DNA from: Fomes fomentarius
Lineage: Eukaryota; Basidiomycota; Agaricomycetes; Polyporales; Polyporaceae
Length of the DNA: 64,000 nt
Direction: 5' to 3'
Assembly: GCA_022606135.1 (NCBI GenBank)
Contig: JABYQN010000003.1
Span: 1,798,001 to 1,862,000 of the forward strand
The first letter of the stretch is position 1. Every line of letters begins with the position of its first letter. The notes under the pieces are model-generated. The model searched no databases. It was not told where the DNA came from and saw only the letters and a program-made list of their open reading frames with translations. This document shows, one piece after another, positions 11,835 through 23,208 of this stretch. Made by a program: the position numbers and the translations under genes.

Positions 11835-14260
11835 ATGAAGATCAGCCACAAGATCGAGCAAGCAGCGCAGGAGGACCGGGTGTGGTGGTCATTCGAATAT
11901 TTCCCACCTAGGACGGCCCAGGTCAGTACTGTCCCCGCGCGGCGGCCGCTAGCCTAATTTGCAACAACATTCACTCAGCCATGAACAGGGCTTGCAAAAC
12001 CTATTGGATCGTATCGAGCGCATGCGCGCGATGGGCCCGGAGTTCGTAGACATCACATGGTGAGTCAATGTCTGAAAATCAAAATCAAGGACAAACGTAG
12101 ACATGACAGTGCAGGAACGCGGGAGGACGCACGTCGGACCTCACTTCGGAACTCGTCAAGACATGTCAGAAGATCATTGGCATCGAGACTTGTATGCATC
12201 TCACTTGCACGGGTATGCCGAAGGAGAAGGTGGACATTGCCTTGCGGGTGAGTACTGTCCCACACATCGTGCGCGCCATTTGCCATCCTATTCCAAGCAC
12301 GTCCCCATCGACACCCGCTGTTGTATCTTCGCGCTCCTCATTCTCATGGAGTTCGAACACTGTCTCGTTCACCGCGCGGGGCAGCGAAGTACGGGATCCA
12401 GATGGTCGCTATTCCTCCCTCTACGCGCCGGTATCATGTCTATCGCGCAGTCGGCGGGCTATGATTGTGACGGTCGATAGCATATTGAAACTCAGCATAC
12501 ACCCACCCATTGATTTGAGATCGTTCTGCTGACACACGTTCCCTCCAGGAAGCAAAGCAACACGGAAACCGCAACGTGCTCGCGCTCCGTGGCGATCCGC
12601 CAGTGGGCAAGGAGTGGGAAGCAGTCGAGGGCGGCTTCCAACACGGGGTCGACCTCGTCCGCTACATCCGCGCACAGCATGGGGACTACTTCGACATCGC
12701 GGTCGCGGGCTACCCGCAGACGCATATTCTGCCACCGGAGGAGGCCGCGCGCGAGATGCAGTGGCTGAAGGAGAAGGTGGACGAGGGTGCGAACTTCATC
12801 TTCACGCAGATGTTCTACGACATCGACATGTTTGTCGGCTGGGTCAAGGCTGCGCGGGCCGCCGGGATCACCGTCCCCATCGTGCCGGGCATTATGCCTA
12901 TCCAGGCGTGGAATGGCTTCCAGAAGGCGGCGTCCCTTGCCAAAATCACCATCCCACAGTTTTTCTTGGACGAGCTCGAGCCGCACAAGAACAACGACGA
13001 GAAGGTCAGGGAGATCGGCACGAGACTCGTCGCAAATTTGTGCAGGCAGATCCTCGCGGCCGACATCGGTATCAAGGGTCTTCACTTCTACACCATGAAC
13101 CTAGAGAAGGGCTGCAGGTTATTGCTCGAGGAGCTTAACCTAGTCCCTCGTGTCGAGGTTGTCAAGCCCCTGCCATGGAGACAGGTGCGTCAGGTTCATT
13201 GGCTATTGGTGTGCTGTCCTCACTCACACGACCTTGCTTTGTTCAGTCGCTCACCCCCAACCGTCGTTCGGAGACCATCCGTCCGATCTTCTGGGCAAAC
13301 CGCACTCGTTCCTATCTCTCGCGTACGGAGAACTGGGACGAATACCCGAACGGCCGTTTCGGAGACTCGCGGTCACCCGCTTACGGCGAGCTCGACGGGT
13401 ACGGTGTGTGGATCAAGCAGTCGAAAGAAGTCGGGTTGAAGCTCTGGGATACTCCTACCACCATCGAGGAGGTCCGCGCTCTGTTCGCCAAGTTCTGTCT
13501 GGGCCAACTTGAGGCCCTCCCGTGGTCCGACACCGCGCCTTCGAGCGAAACCTCGGTCATCGCTCAGCAGCTAGCACAATTGAACGAACTCGGCTTCTTG
13601 ACGATCAACTCGCAACCGGCGGTAGATGGGGCGCGAAGTAACGACAGGATTCACGGCTGGGGCCCGGCCAACGGATATGTTTACCAGAAGGTACGTATGC
13701 ACTCCCCTCCGTCAGTCCGCGAATACTGAAAGTGTGCGTGTGCGTGTAGGCGTACCTCGAGTTCTTCGTGCCACCAGACCTGCTAGAGTTCCTAATCCCC
13801 CACATTGAGCGTGACATCAACATCACGTACTACGTCATCAACAATCGCGGCGACCTGCGTACAAACACCCACTCAGACGGCCCCAACGCCGTCACCTGGG
13901 GCGTGTTCCCTGGCAAAGAGATCGTTCAGCCCACGATCGTCGAGGCCATCAGCTTCATGGCATGGAAGGTCGGTTCTTATAACTTTGCCTCGTAATTTCC
14001 TAGCAGCTACTGAAGCATCATCGTGATAGGACGAGGCCTACGAGCTCGGTCGCCAGTGGGCGCAGTTCTATGCGCCCGATACTCCCACACGCAAGCTGCT
14101 CGACGACGTTATGCAGACGTACTACCTCGTGAACGTCGTGCACAACGACTACAAGAAGCCAAGCGCGATATTTGAGCCCTTCTTCAAGGCCGGCGCCGAG
14201 TATGCCGCCAAGCTTGGCAAGGTCCCCACTGTCCTCAACGGTAATGGGCACGCACACTGA
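11835..14260 (+). CDS. MTHFR: Methylenetetrahydrofolate reductase
   Basis: Reduces 5,10-methylene-THF to 5-methyl-THF with an FAD cofactor, supplying methyl groups for methionine synthesis in the cytosol. Exon 1 gives MKISHKIEQAAQEDRVWWSF then EYFPPRT (catalytic Glu region). Later exons give GLQNLLDRIERMRAMGPEFVDIT, the NAGG..SDLTSELVKTCQ and HLTCTGMPKEKVD segments, RNVLALRGDPPVG (FAD site), YIRAQHGDYFDIAVAGYPQTH, and ANFIFTQMFYDIDMF. The C-terminal regulatory domain follows (RPIFWANRTRSYLSRTENWDEYPNGRFGD, WGVFPGKEIVQPTIVEAISF). Both domains are complete, as in eukaryotic AdoMet-regulated enzymes. The last exon ends KVPTVLNGNGHAH at TGA 14258-14260. Fungi often have two paralogues (Met12/Met13 type); I cannot say which this is. 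At least seven introns; intact. Confidence 0.94.
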
Positions 14261-15063
14261 GTAGACTCTGACGTCTGCGTCTCCACAACCCGCGCTACCT
14301 CCCAAAATGTGCCTTTCTATATCTGTTCCCATCTCTACTGTCCCGCGCAGCGGCTCTGGCCGGCGCCATAGTACTGGCAGTTCAACACACTGCCAGGCCA
14401 CGGTTGGCTTGCTCTATTTCTTCCAAGCATCGTCACCGGGTTCAACCCCATTCTCGTTCTGCTCATGCTTCTACACCCATGCCCAATGCTTGTTTCAATA
14501 GCTATCCCGCATCATTCAGCGTCCACATCCACTTCTCCACATACCATCCTCATACTGCATCGTCTGCGCCACGCCACTCTGCATCACTGTACTCACATCG
14601 CTGCATCAACTGCATCTGCCCTCGGACGACGAGCCTGGGCCAACACCGCCGCCGGCAGCACACAACACTCTGTTGTAGGGACTCTCTGCATCCAACTGCA
14701 TGTATTTTATTCGTCCAATGCTATTCATTCGAGCATATCATAGCTAGGTATATAGTGACGATGACCTTTCCGGGACTGTCCACCTCGCGATGTACCTATG
14801 CTATCAATCGGCAAGGCAGGACTAGCTCTCAAGAGGAGCACTGAGACTTTCCATCCGCGGCGGGGTAGAACGCACTCCAGCCCGGCAAACCATTCATATC
14901 ATTAGGAGAGTGGGAACACCACCGAGCTTCCACCAGAGAGCCCCGTAAGTTCGCCGTACATTGCCCCATGCCCAGCATCTACGGCGATCAGCACGGAAAG
15001 TACTTCACGGAATGAGTGTCGCTTGGTGGCTGGTCACGCAGTAGTGGCCGAAGTCTCCTTCCA
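14261..15063. other. 3' region of MTHFR and duplicated flank of DUF4139 copy A
   Basis: Convergent 3' regions. The part from about 14869 to 15063 is matched in reverse complement by 43211-43415 downstream of the third DUF4139 copy, including shared stretches such as catctacggcgatcagcacg. It therefore belongs to the duplicated block. No gene seen. Confidence 0.6.
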
Positions 15064-16998
15064 TTAGACATAAGCCGGCACCTGAACGTCCCATTCCGCG
15101 TCCAACGCGACTTTCTTGCCTCCCGGCGCAATGCATATCCACTCGTACATGCCATCCTTCTCCCCGCCCTGCCCGTCCACGACCTTGGTCCACCGCACCT
15201 TCAGGTCCTTGGCATCTCCCGCGTCGGCCTCGACGGCGATCTCCTCTTCGTCTTTTGCCCGCGCCAGTCCCTTGGGCGTGCGGAGAACGACCTTGACCTT
15301 CCCAGATTCATCGCCGCGAGGGATGGCGGCGCGCACGACGAGCGGGGAGATGTCGAACGGGTGGTTGTTCGTGATTGTGGTCATCGTCCTGTGCGTCGTC
15401 CTCTTGGTCGGGTCGGCGAAGTTGCGCGGGGCCTCCTGCTCTGTGCGAGTTTCTTGCTGGTAGGATACTTTGAGAGCGGGGTCGACGCCGAGCACGCAAG
15501 TGAAGCTCTCGTTCGCACTGACATGCTATGTGACATGCGCGTGATCAACAGGAGTGAATGGGTTTTCATGTTCCCTTTGTGAGAGAACTTACACCGATCG
15601 CAGACTTGGTGACAAACTGGTTGTCCATGAAGACGCTGACAGGCCCCGTAAGCAATTCGTAGTCGCTCGTGTTCGTGATGGTTCCTTCGATGTAGGCCGC
15701 GTTGGTCTGGCACGGAACGCATACGTATTTGAGTTCCGCGGACAAGTCGAGCGCTGCGATCGACAGTTTGTGCGCTAGACCGTCGCTGAGCAGAGAGAGT
15801 TCTTCGCCGATGCGATAAGAAAGCGAGACGGGGCTGCGACTGACCCCAGCTTGTTCTGGAGCCACAGGACGTGGTGGTTCATCCTCCACAATTGGAGAAC
15901 GAGAACGGAGTCGTCGGCGAGGAGAACGGGGAGATGTTCTGCGATATCTGTCGGGGCTTCTAGTAGGGCTTTCACGGGAGCTTCTGGAGTCTGCGCGATG
16001 ACGTGCGTAGTATCGGACATCGTAGCGAGCACGATCACGATCCGGGTCTCGGCGTGGGTCTTGATTTCGCCCGCGCGACACGGGCAGTCCGCTTGTAGAG
16101 ATTTCGAGGGGCTCGATGGAGGGTACAGATAGACTCTGGAGGGTTTGAGAATTCGCCGTACTTAAAATAACTGCTGCATCGTTCCAGTCTTCGCCTGTCG
16201 TTTGAACGATGTTGGCGCAGTAGTGCAGTGTGACATCAGAGTTTGTCTGGCCATCTCGGGTCCGAGCTCGTAGGTCGTAGTGCGGCGTCCAGGTTGCCCC
16301 AGAGACCACTGTCGGCCCAGTACTGGTCAGAACGTGATTTGAGGAACTCGATAATACGACGTACAGTATGAGAGATACAGCTCCACGTCACAATCGTGTT
16401 CCGCGAGGACGGTGGCGGAGACGACGGTGGCATTTGACCCTTTGTGCTTCTTACATACCAGTTGTACCTCTCGTTCGATCTGCACAATCTTCTGATCGAG
16501 CTCAAGGACCGCCTTCATAGCTTTGCGCTTGCGCTCTACAATCCCATCCAACACATTGTCCAGGTTGGCCGGATTCATGTTGCGTAGTAGCGAACTAGTG
16601 GCGTCTTCAAGCGCATCGTATTCCTGCTGCCACAGAGCCCGCTCGACACTCAATCCCTTGCGCGATGAGTTTTCCGTGAGCTGGTTGGTCTTGGAAGATG
16701 TCGCATGGGCTATGTCGCAACACACGTCGACGATACGTGCATGGCTACCCAGACCATGGATCCTGGGAGATTCGACGTCGATGTTACTGGACAGCCCTGA
16801 GATCTCGATGACGTTCCTTCCAGACTAGATGAGATGGATGTCTTTGTGAGTAATAGAAACGCATGCATGAGCATAGAGTGGTCTTACGCGTAAGCCAACC
16901 GTGAAAGTGCGGGTCAGTAGGGCTGTCGACGACTGGAAGATGGTCACGGATTTCAGCGGGTGTTGCGATGCGTCGAGGGAGATGGCGTTGGAATGCAT
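15064..16998 (-). CDS. DUF4139 / mucoidy-inhibitor-A-like protein, copy A
   Basis: Function unknown in fungi; the family is named after bacterial MuiA. The product starts MHSNAISLDASQHPLKSVTI with the N-terminal DUF4140 strand-rich segment (GRNVIEISGLSSNIDVESPR). A coiled coil follows (QQEYDALEDATSSLLRN to LELDQKIVQIEREVQLV). Next is the C-terminal DUF4139 domain: LVSGATWTPHYDLRARTRDG after a 56-nt intron ending gccgacag, then GEDWNDAAVILSTANSQTLQ. An Arg/Ser-rich linker of about 45 residues is inserted in the domain. After it come SYRIGEELSLLSDGLAHKLSIAAL and YIEGTITNTSDYELLTGPVSVF. The C-terminus (VKVVLRTPKGLARAKDEEEI, YEWICIAPGGKKVALDAEWD) is complete with stop at 15064. All introns are canonical. 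This is the most intact of three copies. Confidence 0.88.
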
Positions 16999-17845
16999 CG
17001 CACGAGCACTGGTACAGAAGGGATCAAGGAGCTGAGCTGGTCTGATTAGGGCTCGGCCATGGATGTTATGTGCGGTCGCAGTAGGCATCCTAGGAGACGG
17101 GCGAAGCGCATACGACTTCTCTGTCAAGGGATGTCCATGTCCAGGCTGTCCGATCGGAACTTCGATTCAGGATGTAGGCGCGATACTAGCAGGTGACAAC
17201 AGTAGATGATACAAGGTAGGCTTGCTCGTACCGCATAGGATTGTGTTCGTTGTAGCTCAGTGATCAGGTGAGCTCACCTATATTCGCGGTACACGTTCGA
17301 TAGATGAATGACAGGGTTTCTCCTAGTATTTATTGCGAAGTGCCATCCGTTGCTCAAAGCGGTGATATGTATGGACTACGTGAGCAGAGTTTGAATGAGA
17401 TGTTGAAAAGTAAGAGTTGCTCGCCCATGTGCGCGCGCGGAGCACCGGCATTCCTCAGGTCAGGTGGCTGGTTTCACGCCTGTCTTACATACTCAGTTAC
17501 TCAGTTAAATGCACATGCTATCGTCACCTACGCAAGTGATCATTTGTGAACTACACGAGGGGCAACGGCCAAAGCTTCCCTCCAGAACAGGCGTGGAATA
17601 TGGGCGAGGATGGTCTCCTATTCTCGTCCCGGATAGTTTGGGAGATCGGACCGGAATCCGGGTTGTTATGGACCCTTTCGGACTTTTTATTTCCTTGTAG
17701 TCATGCTCTCCTCAGCGTTTCCACTCCCAAATTTGGGACGATCGGGACTGCAGTCCTCCTCCTCCTACCTCCCTGCTCCCTTGTCCAGGCGTGACAGGAC
17801 CGTAGACTGCGGCGTGTACTGACCGGAAGAATATGATAGACTACT
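16999..17845. other. Spacer between tandem DUF4139 copies A and B
   Basis: Contains the copy A promoter, similar to the copy B promoter at 19699-19990 (for example the shared cagggtttctcct tract and the gttatgtgcggtcgcagtag tract). It also holds unique sequence downstream of copy B. No separate gene. Confidence 0.5.
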
Positions 17846-19698
17846 CTAGTGCACAATGTATCCCGCATCTTCCCACTTTTCTGGAGCTTCTCGACTGGCA
17901 GCACGGTCGGCACCGTTGCGTACCGAGATGCGCGAAACCTTGCATAGCTGAGACCAGAATCGGGCCATCCGGGTGTACAAAGTTCGAGTGGTTTTTCCCG
18001 GGGCCTTATCCTTCTCCCTGTCCTGCCCTTCCACGACATTGGTCCACCGGACTTTCAGGTCCTCTACCCGGGTTTCTTGAGGCTGGTAGGAAACTTTGAG
18101 GGCGGTGTCGAGCACGCAATCAAAGCTCTCGTTGGGACTGACATGCTATGTGACCATGCGCGAGATTAGCAGGAGTCGACAGATATTCATGTTCCCTTTT
18201 TTGAGAGAACTTACACTAATCAAAGTGCTAGTCACAAACCCGTTGTCCAGGAAGACGTCGAGGGGCCCCGCAAGCAATTTGTAGTCGCTCGTGTTCTTGA
18301 TGGTTCCTTCGATGTAGGTCGCGTTTGCTTGGCCCGGAACGCGTACGTGTTTGAGTTCGGCGGAGAGGTCGAGCGCTGCGATCGACAGTGTGTGCACTAG
18401 ACCGTCGCTGGGCAGAGAGACTTCTCCGCCGATGTGATAAGAAATCGAGACGGGGCTGCGACTGACCCCAGCTTGTGCTGGAACCACAGGACGCGAACGG
18501 GATCGTTGAGAACGAGAATGGTGGCATGGAGAACGAGAACGGCGGCGTCGAGGACGAGAACGAGAATGAGAATGAGAACGGGAACGGGAACGAGAACGAG
18601 AACGGGAACGGGAACGGGCAAGGGGGAGTGGTCGGAGAATAGAAGGGGAATGTGTTCTGCGTCTGTGGAGTCTGTGGGGTCTAGAGGGGCTTCTATAGCG
18701 TGCGTGATAGCGTGCGTAGTACGGGTCATCGTAGCGAGCACGACCACGATCCGGGTCTCGGCGTGAGTCTTGATTTCGCCCGCGCGAGACGGGCAGTTCG
18801 CTTGTAGAGATTTCGGGGGGCTCGATGGAGGGTACAGATAGACTCTGCAAGGTTTGAGTGTTTGCCGTACTTAGGATAACCGCTGCATCGTTCCAATCTT
18901 CGCCAGTCGCTTGAACGACGCGGGCGCAGTAGTGCAGTATGACATTAGAGTCTGGCTGTCCGTCTCGGGTCCAAGCTAGTAGGTGGTAGTAAGGCGTCCA
19001 GGTTGCCCCAGAGACCACTGTCGGCCCAGTACTGATCAGATCAAGAATCAAGGAACTCATTGATACGACATACGGTATGTGAGACGAAGCTCCATGTCGC
19101 AATCGTGTTCCGCGAGGACTGTGGCGGAGACGACAGCGGCGGAGTCCCCTCGGTGCTTTGTCAGTTGTACTTCTTGGTCGATCCGCAGAATCTTCTGATC
19201 GAGCTCAAGGACCGCCTTCATAGCTTTGCGCTTGCGCTCTAAAATCCCGTCCAAAATCTTGTCAATGTCGGCCGGCTCCACGTTGCTCAGCAGCGAACTA
19301 GTGGTGTCTTCAAGCGTATCGTATTCCTGCTGACGCAGAGCCCGCTCGGCGCTCAACTCCTTGCGCAAGTTTTCCGTGAGCTGGTCGGTCTTGGAAGATG
19401 TCGCATGGGCTATGTCGCAACACACATCGACGATACGTGCATGGCTACCCAGACCATGGATCCTGGCAGATGCGACGTCGATGTTACTGGACAGCCCTGA
19501 GATCTCGATGACGTTCCTTCCAGACTAGATGAGATGGATGTCTTCGTGAATAATAGAAACGCATGCATGAGCATAGAGTGGCCTTACGCGTAAGCCAACC
19601 GTGAAAGTGCGGGTCAGTAGGGCTGTCGACGACTGGAAGATGGTAATGGATCTCAGCGGGTGTTGCGACGCGTCGAGGGAGATGGCGTTGGTATGCAT
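17846..19698 (-). pseudogene. DUF4139 / MuiA-like protein, copy B, damaged 3' end
   Basis: Tandem paralogue of copy A. It has the same start (MHTNAISLDASQHPLRSITI), coiled coil, both shared introns and DUF4139 core (LVSGATWTPYYHLL, GEDWNDAAVILSTANTQTLQ), open through 18146. The Arg/Ser linker is much longer than in copy A because of a GARAACGR-type repeat around 18500-18618. After KVSYQ the protein jumps from QETR to EDLKVRWTNVVEGQ. This removes about 70 residues present in copies A and C. After EKDKA it runs into unrelated sequence to a stop at 17846, so the conserved GMYEWICIAPGGK end is missing. The rest of the frame is intact, so a shortened protein could still be made; I call it a truncated copy, probable pseudogene. 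Confidence 0.75.
18500..18618. repeat. Hexanucleotide-type repeat (GAACGG/GAACGA) encoding Arg-Ser run
   Basis: On the plus strand gagaacgagaacg-type units repeat with small variations; on the minus strand they encode alternating Arg and Ser/His in the linker of DUF4139 copy B. Copies A and C have only short RS clusters at this place, so the tract expanded in copy B. Confidence 0.8.
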
Positions 19699-20418
19699 CG
19701 CACGAGCAGTCTCTGGTACAGAAGGGATCAAGGAGCTGGTCATACTAAGGGAGGGTCTGACCTCGGCCATGAATGTTATGTGCGGTCGCAGTAGGCATCC
19801 TAGGAGACGGGCGAAGCGCATACGACTTCTCTGTCAAGAGATGACCATACAATCGGAAGTTCGATTCAGGATATAGGCGCGATGCCAGCAGGTGACAGCA
19901 TTCTTCGCGGCGCAAGTTCGACAGATGACTGGCAGGGTTTCTCCTAAGTAGTACTTATCGTGGTACCACATGTTGCTGAAGGGGTCATCTGCAGCATGAG
20001 CAGATTGTTGGATGAGTTGCGAACCTGTACTTCCTATTGTGTGGTGTCAGTCACGAAAGGTCACGAAGCGCGAAGGGCTGGCATATACGTAATACTTACA
20101 CCAAAACCGACGTAGCCCTAGAGCATCCAGTCTTCTCCACGACGAAGTCCGAGTAGGTGTCTCCAAGAGAACGCTTGCTATATTTTGGCATCCAGTGGTC
20201 ATCGGTTCAGTAACTTCAGTTTGAATCTGAGTTAATGTTGAGAGGAACTACCAGCGTGTGACTATTACCGGCGCTCCCGATGAATTCTGCACAGATTTGC
20301 AAGGTGACCGGTCTGTGCCAAGTTCGCCCGGAACTTGGTGAACACTGCTGTGATACTGAAATCTGCACTCGAGAGCGCAACGGTACAAGTGCTGACAAGC
20401 GCAGCCCGGACAAGTTTC
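19699..20418. other. Intergenic between divergent DUF4139 copy B and kinase gene
   Basis: Promoter side of both genes. The first 290 bases resemble the region upstream of copy A. No other gene seen. Confidence 0.45.
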
Positions 20419-22247
20419 ATGCTCACGTCGTCCTTGCTACGCCTCCAAACACACCGGCAACCGAATGCCCTCAGTCCATGCCTTGCTCGGACGACTCGGA
20501 GTCAGACTCAGCCTAGTCACACGATCTCTTCGTACTTCAGACTATCTGGCCGACTCGGAGCGCGGCAGGCGTACCCTTTTGCGTACCTAAATGGCTCGCA
20601 TGCCCCATCAAGAGCGGCGTCAGTCTCTTCGGGAGACAGCACGATACGCTTCGGCGACTTCAGCTCAGAACAGGAAACCGCACATACTATTGAGCTAGGC
20701 GAAGCTGGAGACTCTGAAGGGGCGACGTTCTACTGCGATGAGGAACCACACATGGTCGGACATCCGCCAGGTCCTGGCTTCATCCCGCTTCGCTTCGGGG
20801 ACGTTCTTGACGACGGCACATACGTCGTCGTTCGCAAACTCAGTTATTCTCCGCTTGGGAGTGTTTGGCTTGCCAAGGATCTCACGTTCGTGCGCTTTCT
20901 TTTGCGGCGTCGGATGTATGACTCGGAGAGAGTTGATTTTCCTGTCCCTCAGGTGCGAAGAGGATCGCTATGTCGCCATCAAGGTATACACGATCGAAGC
21001 CACCAGAGCTTCTCGGCACAATCGCAATCCCGAAGTGGCGGTTTTGAAGAAGCTTTCGCAGACAAGCTCGGAACTCACCCACGACAATGGGACAGAGCCT
21101 TGCTTGGAGGCTGAGAAGGCCTTTGTCACGAAAAGTCGACATGGCAAACATTTGAGCGTCGCCACTAGGCCATACTCTCTTTCGATGTTTGAGTTCCTCT
21201 GCCACGTGCCTCCGCATCGGTTCCCCCTGCACATTGCGAAGCGGATAATCACGCGTACTCTTCTTGCGCTCAACTCATTGCACAGCGCCGGCTACGTTCA
21301 CACAGGTGCTACCCCGTCATATGAACTTTGTCACTTCCTATGTCTGACCTGTGTGGTCCTCGCAGACGTCAAGCTAGAGAACATTGTCTTGTCTCTGTCG
21401 AGCCCCGCTCAACAGGAGGAGATCTCGAAGCATGTCATCCAATCTCCCCCAGAGACATACCCGCCACGGTCCGACCCACAATTGTGCTCTGAGGAACCGA
21501 TCATCACGGCCAAATCTCAGCCTCTTCCCCCGTTCGTTCTTTGGTCGCACGAGTACTGCTTGGGCGAGTTCGGCCAGGGTAAGCTCGTCCGTGGCGTCAA
21601 CCGTGTTGTTGGCTAGTACGTCTTACTTAATTAATCATGGTATCTACAGCTGTTCCCATTCCAATGGCCAAACCCGGAATGGAGGTTATGTCCCCGCTTA
21701 TACGTGCACCAGAGGTGACTCTTCATCATCCCTGGTCAACGCCCGTCGACGTATGGGCTGTGGGGCACATGGTATGTTATTTCTTTTCTTCACTACGAAC
21801 ATCAGTTTTGAGTCGTCTATCCCTCTAGCTCGTCAAATTGTTGACAGGGTCTACTATCTTCGATGCCCTCCGTACGCCCAATATGACGCCCACAGATGCC
21901 TATCTCGCCCAGATAGCCCAGTTCTTCGGTCCCTTTCCGTCTGGCTTTCTAGCCAGATGCGAGAAGCGCGACGAGTACTTTGACGGTAATGGTGAGTACT
22001 TATCGGACCCAGTGCCTATGAATTTGCTCTACTGACCATTGGGTGTATTCACATAGGCACCGTCCTTCGCTATGACCCAGTATTAGCTCGACAAGACTCT
22101 CTCGAATCACGCCTTACCGCTGTGGGCCTAGATGCGAGTGAGCTACGAAAAACATGTACATTTGTTCGCCGGTGTATGGCGATCGACCCAGAAGACCGCG
22201 CGACTATCTCTGAGTTGCTCGCGGATGAATGGCTGGCCTCCGTATAG
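20419..22247 (+). CDS. SRPK-like protein kinase, divergent catalytic motifs
   Basis: Predicted Ser/Thr kinase of the SR-protein kinase group. A Ser-rich N-terminus precedes FIPLRFGDVLDDGTYVVVRK, LGSVWLAKD, then after an intron DRYVAIKVYT with the ATP-binding Lys (about 20981). The insert is typical for basidiomycete members. IITRTLLALNSLHSAGYVHT is spliced to DVKLENIVL, keeping the catalytic-loop Asp, Lys and Asn. The DFG equivalent reads GEFGQ (about 21563-21577), with Glu for the metal-binding Asp. The glycine loop is weak (SYSPLGSVW). RAPEVTLHHPWSTPVDVWAVGHM (APE and the helix-F Asp) follows, and the last exon ends RCMAIDPEDRATISELLADE and stop 22245-22247. The upstream frame has no ATG before 20419, so that start is chosen; an additional 5' exon cannot be excluded. 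Confidence 0.82.
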
Positions 22248-23208
22248 AGTTGACTGGTGCAGACCATCATCTGAGGACCTACTAGTACAGTGCTACAACT
22301 CCCTAATTGCATCATGACATCACCGCTCCTAGTACTCGCACTACCAGACTCACACAGATTGGGTGCCGCTGGAATATGCCTATTTGTCTCATCCACTATC
22401 GCCACGCACAGGCATTATCCTCTTGAAAGATGACACTGCAACACGCATTTTTGACCCCCTTAAGTTCGAATGCCATAGCAAAACCGACTGCAATGCGGGT
22501 AATATTAGTCGTGGTTGATTCTTGATCGCTGAATATTTGTATGCTTAGCCCGGAGCCGTGCTGTCCATGTAATCGATTCGGTTCGATTCTGGCTGGGCAC
22601 GGAGTGATTCACAAATCATGTTCGATTGGCGCCTTGAGCCACCATATATCATCACCGACGGCTCTTTTTTTTTTTCTTGTTCACTTGTGTCGTTGGTCTC
22701 CCCGTTGAACTCCAGGCCTTACTTCGCTCGTCAAGATGTCCAACATCGTGGAATGTATGCTCGCCCATTCTCTATGCCTCCTACGCAGTAATAGGTTAGA
22801 ACGGTCGTGACCCAAGCCATGGCCCCAGTTATGAAACTCCGGTACGTCCCCCTCTCTCCGTCTCGCAATCTGAATGGCGTCTTTCTGCCCGGGCAGTGCT
22901 CTACGCATCCACCCTGCATCGGTTCTGGTGAATCGCCAAAAGGAATGTCATCCGCTGTCTAATCAACAGTTGGAGGGGCGACTTTGACAGGTGCTGGCTT
23001 CGGGTACGCATGAAGCTTGTCGTAGTCATTGCTCGCCCTACATCTCTCTCTCTCCCTTCATCTATGTAGTATAGCACAATCAATCCAATGCAATAATGAC
23101 TACGCGGGACTAGTTAGATCTAAGAATACAGAGCATGCGATAACGATACAGAGCTCGACACAAGAAGGGGGCGGGAGAACCGAGGACAGGTGAGACTCAG
23201 ACAAATCG
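22248..23208. other. Intergenic; possible very small spliced gene near 22736
   Basis: An unusually pyrimidine-rich tract with about twelve T at 22663-22677 precedes ATGTCCAACATCGTGG at 22736. GT..AG pairs follow at about 22755-22815, 22850-22898 and 22929-22971, the last with a good ctaat branch site. Several spliced frames are possible and none gives a protein I recognise, so I leave it as an unproven small gene. Confidence 0.25.

Noticed and set aside
12492..13085. Long minus-strand open frame over MTHFR
   Set aside because: Shadow of conserved MTHFR exons; no domain.
22570..22590. ggttcgattc as a tRNA B box
   Set aside because: The flanks do not form a T stem and no acceptor or anticodon arm can be drawn.
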